Assembly: GCA_937923265.1 (NCBI GenBank)
Contig: CALAJY010000043.1
Span: forward strand, 1 to 6,711
DNA length: 6,711 nucleotides
Source: an uncultured Tissierellia bacterium
GTDB taxonomy: Bacteria; Bacillota; Clostridia; Tissierellales; Peptoniphilaceae
Direction of reading: 5' to 3'
Shown piece after piece: positions 5,873 to 6,711 of this stretch (the stretch's first letter is position 1; the number at the start of each line of letters is the position of its first letter). The notes beneath the pieces were generated by a model. That model did not search any database. It saw only the letters and a program-made list of their open reading frames with translations, and had not been told where the DNA came from. The translations under genes were made by a program, and so were the position numbers.

Positions 5873-5910
5873 AAAAAACATCTCCTGTCCTGGGACAGGA
5901 GATGTTTTTT
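5873..5910. terminator. Bidirectional intrinsic terminator between pncB and the surface-protein gene
   Basis: An 18-base perfect inverted repeat (5873-5890 with 5893-5910). The GC-containing core ACATCTCCTGTCC pairs with GGACAGGAGATGT, and the outer bases are a six-A run on the left and a six-T run on the right. Each strand therefore ends in a T-tract. It lies 16 bp after the pncB stop and 15 bp after the stop of the convergent gene. Confidence 0.95.
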
Positions 5911-5925
5911 CGTTTGGTAAGACTT

Positions 5926-6711
5926 CTAGCGTTCTTCTTTCCGCTTTTCTTCCACCAGGATCATCGCGGACGCTGCGACCAACAGGAGGGCAAGGGAGAA
6001 AATCCTGCTCTCGTCCCCCGTGGATGGGGCTTTTTGTCCTGCATCGCCCGAAGGCTTCGCAGCGGCCGATTCACAGATCACCGTGGGCTGCTGTGAGGGC
6101 AGGGGCCGATCCTTGGACTCCTCTTCCCGCTTGGTAACCATAAGCGTTGCTTCCAACCGATCCAAGCTGCCATCCTTGTATCTCACTTCGATGGTCACTT
6201 TCTGCTCTCCCACTTTGTGGAAATCGGGTGCGGTAACGAAGAACACCGTCTCCACATTGGTGAGATCTTTTCCATTCGCAACAAAGGCCCGGGCATCGAC
6301 ATTCTTGCCCTCTTCCGTCGTCACCGCTTTGGCAACCGGTGTGTTCTTCTCCGCATCGGTCTTATCGGGCTCCGGTTCGGGTTGGGGTTCTTCCTTTGCA
6401 AGAATGGTGAGAACTGCCTGTACCTGTGCCTTACTGCCATCTCGGTAGGTAACCTCCACCGTTACCACTTGCTCACCCACTTTATCGAAGTCCGGCTCGT
6501 TCACGTAAGAAATCGCCGTCATCGTTTCGAGTTTCTTCGCGTTGCTGATAAAGTCTTCCACGGCAACCGCAGTGCCTTTTTCTACGGAAACATTGGTAGC
6601 CCGCGGAGGATTCATCTCCGCATCCGTCTTCTCCGGTACAGGTTCTTCCTTCTTGGTGACCGTCAGTGTTGCCTCGACCTTGTCCTTGCTTCCATCGACG
6701 TAGGTTATCTC
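5926..6711 (-). CDS. Repeat-containing surface protein, C-terminal part, probably wall-anchored
   Basis: The reading frame is open from the right window edge to the stop at 5926, giving at least 261 residues. The internal ATG at 6613-6615 is inside a repeat and is not the true start. Most of the protein consists of 85-89-residue beta-rich repeats ending in Y-x-DGS motifs (YVDGS, YRDGS, YKDGS) and joined by Pro/Glu-rich linkers. This resembles Rib-type or Ig-like repeats of Gram-positive surface proteins; the exact family is uncertain. A Pro/Ser-rich spacer follows, then APSTG (coded by 6016-6030), a hydrophobic segment IFSLALLLVAASAMILV and the basic tail EEKRKEER. That is the layout of a sortase sorting signal, but with A in place of the L of LPxTG. 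The protein is likely exported and exposed; its ligand or role is unknown. It converges on pncB with a shared terminator. Confidence 0.88.
   Translation of the reverse strand, partial: EITYVDGSKDKVEATLTVTKKEEPVPEKTDAEMNPPRATNVSVEKGTAVAVEDFISNAKKLETMTAISYVNEPDFDKVGEQVVTVEVTYRDGSKAQVQAVLTILAKEEPQPEPEPDKTDAEKNTPVAKAVTTEEGKNVDARAFVANGKDLTNVETVFFVTAPDFHKVGEQKVTIEVRYKDGSLDRLEATLMVTKREEESKDRPLPSQQPTVICESAAAKPSGDAGQKAPSTGDESRIFSLALLLVAASAMILVEEKRKEER
6118..6711 (-). repeat. Coding repeats of the surface protein
   Basis: One partial unit (6631-6711) and two full units (about 6367-6630 and 6118-6366). Shared landmarks are KTDAE at the unit start, PDF-KVGEQ in the middle and Y-x-DGS near the end. The DGS motifs are 85 and 89 residues apart; the difference is a short Pro/Glu linker. 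More units probably lie beyond the right edge. Confidence 0.82.

Overview
The window looks like chromosomal DNA of a Gram-positive Firmicute (Bacillota), probably from a moderately G+C-rich Clostridia/Tissierellia-type lineage. The reasons are strong AGGAGG-type ribosome binding sites, tightly packed genes, hairpin-plus-T-tract terminators, a surface protein with an LPxTG-like C-terminal anchor, and an atypical clostridial-style thioredoxin reductase. Genus cannot be read from the sequence, and the lineage call is inference.

Left two thirds (about 250-3900, all minus strand): a five-gene operon transcribed right to left. In order it holds a SpoU/TrmH-family RNA methyltransferase (3084-3812), a HAD-family phosphatase (2401-3087), an unrecognised 272-residue acidic, Trp-rich protein (1567-2385), a small thioredoxin (1165-1473) and a thioredoxin-reductase-like flavoprotein (284-1165). 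Two junctions overlap by a few bases (ATGA and TAATG) and one gap is 15 bp. The only larger internal gap (93 bp, before the thioredoxin gene) is filled by one copy of a palindromic repeat. A promoter candidate lies at 3855-3880 and an intrinsic terminator at 247-281. The reductase keeps its CxxC redox centre and FAD motifs, but both NADPH-recognition motifs are degraded, so its electron donor may not be NADPH.

Middle (about 3834-4389): a 556-bp intergenic region with no credible gene. It holds two 40-bp direct repeats followed at once by three tandem 43-bp GC-rich palindromic repeats, and both arrays lie between two near-identical palindromes, GGGTCATGACCC and GGGTCATTGACCC. Related 43-bp units occur at 1-50 and 1515-1563, so this is a dispersed intergenic repeat family with at least three loci in 6.7 kb.

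Right (4390-6711): a plus-strand nicotinate phosphoribosyltransferase gene (pncB, NAD salvage) converges on the 3' part of a minus-strand gene for a repeat-built, probably wall-anchored surface protein. A long perfect hairpin with T-tracts on both strands (5873-5910) ends both. The surface protein runs off the right edge and has the unusual sorting-like motif APSTG in place of LPxTG.

The most notable points are the 43-bp repeat family with its alternative hairpins and the reductase lacking NADPH motifs. No complete new defence or mobile system is evident.
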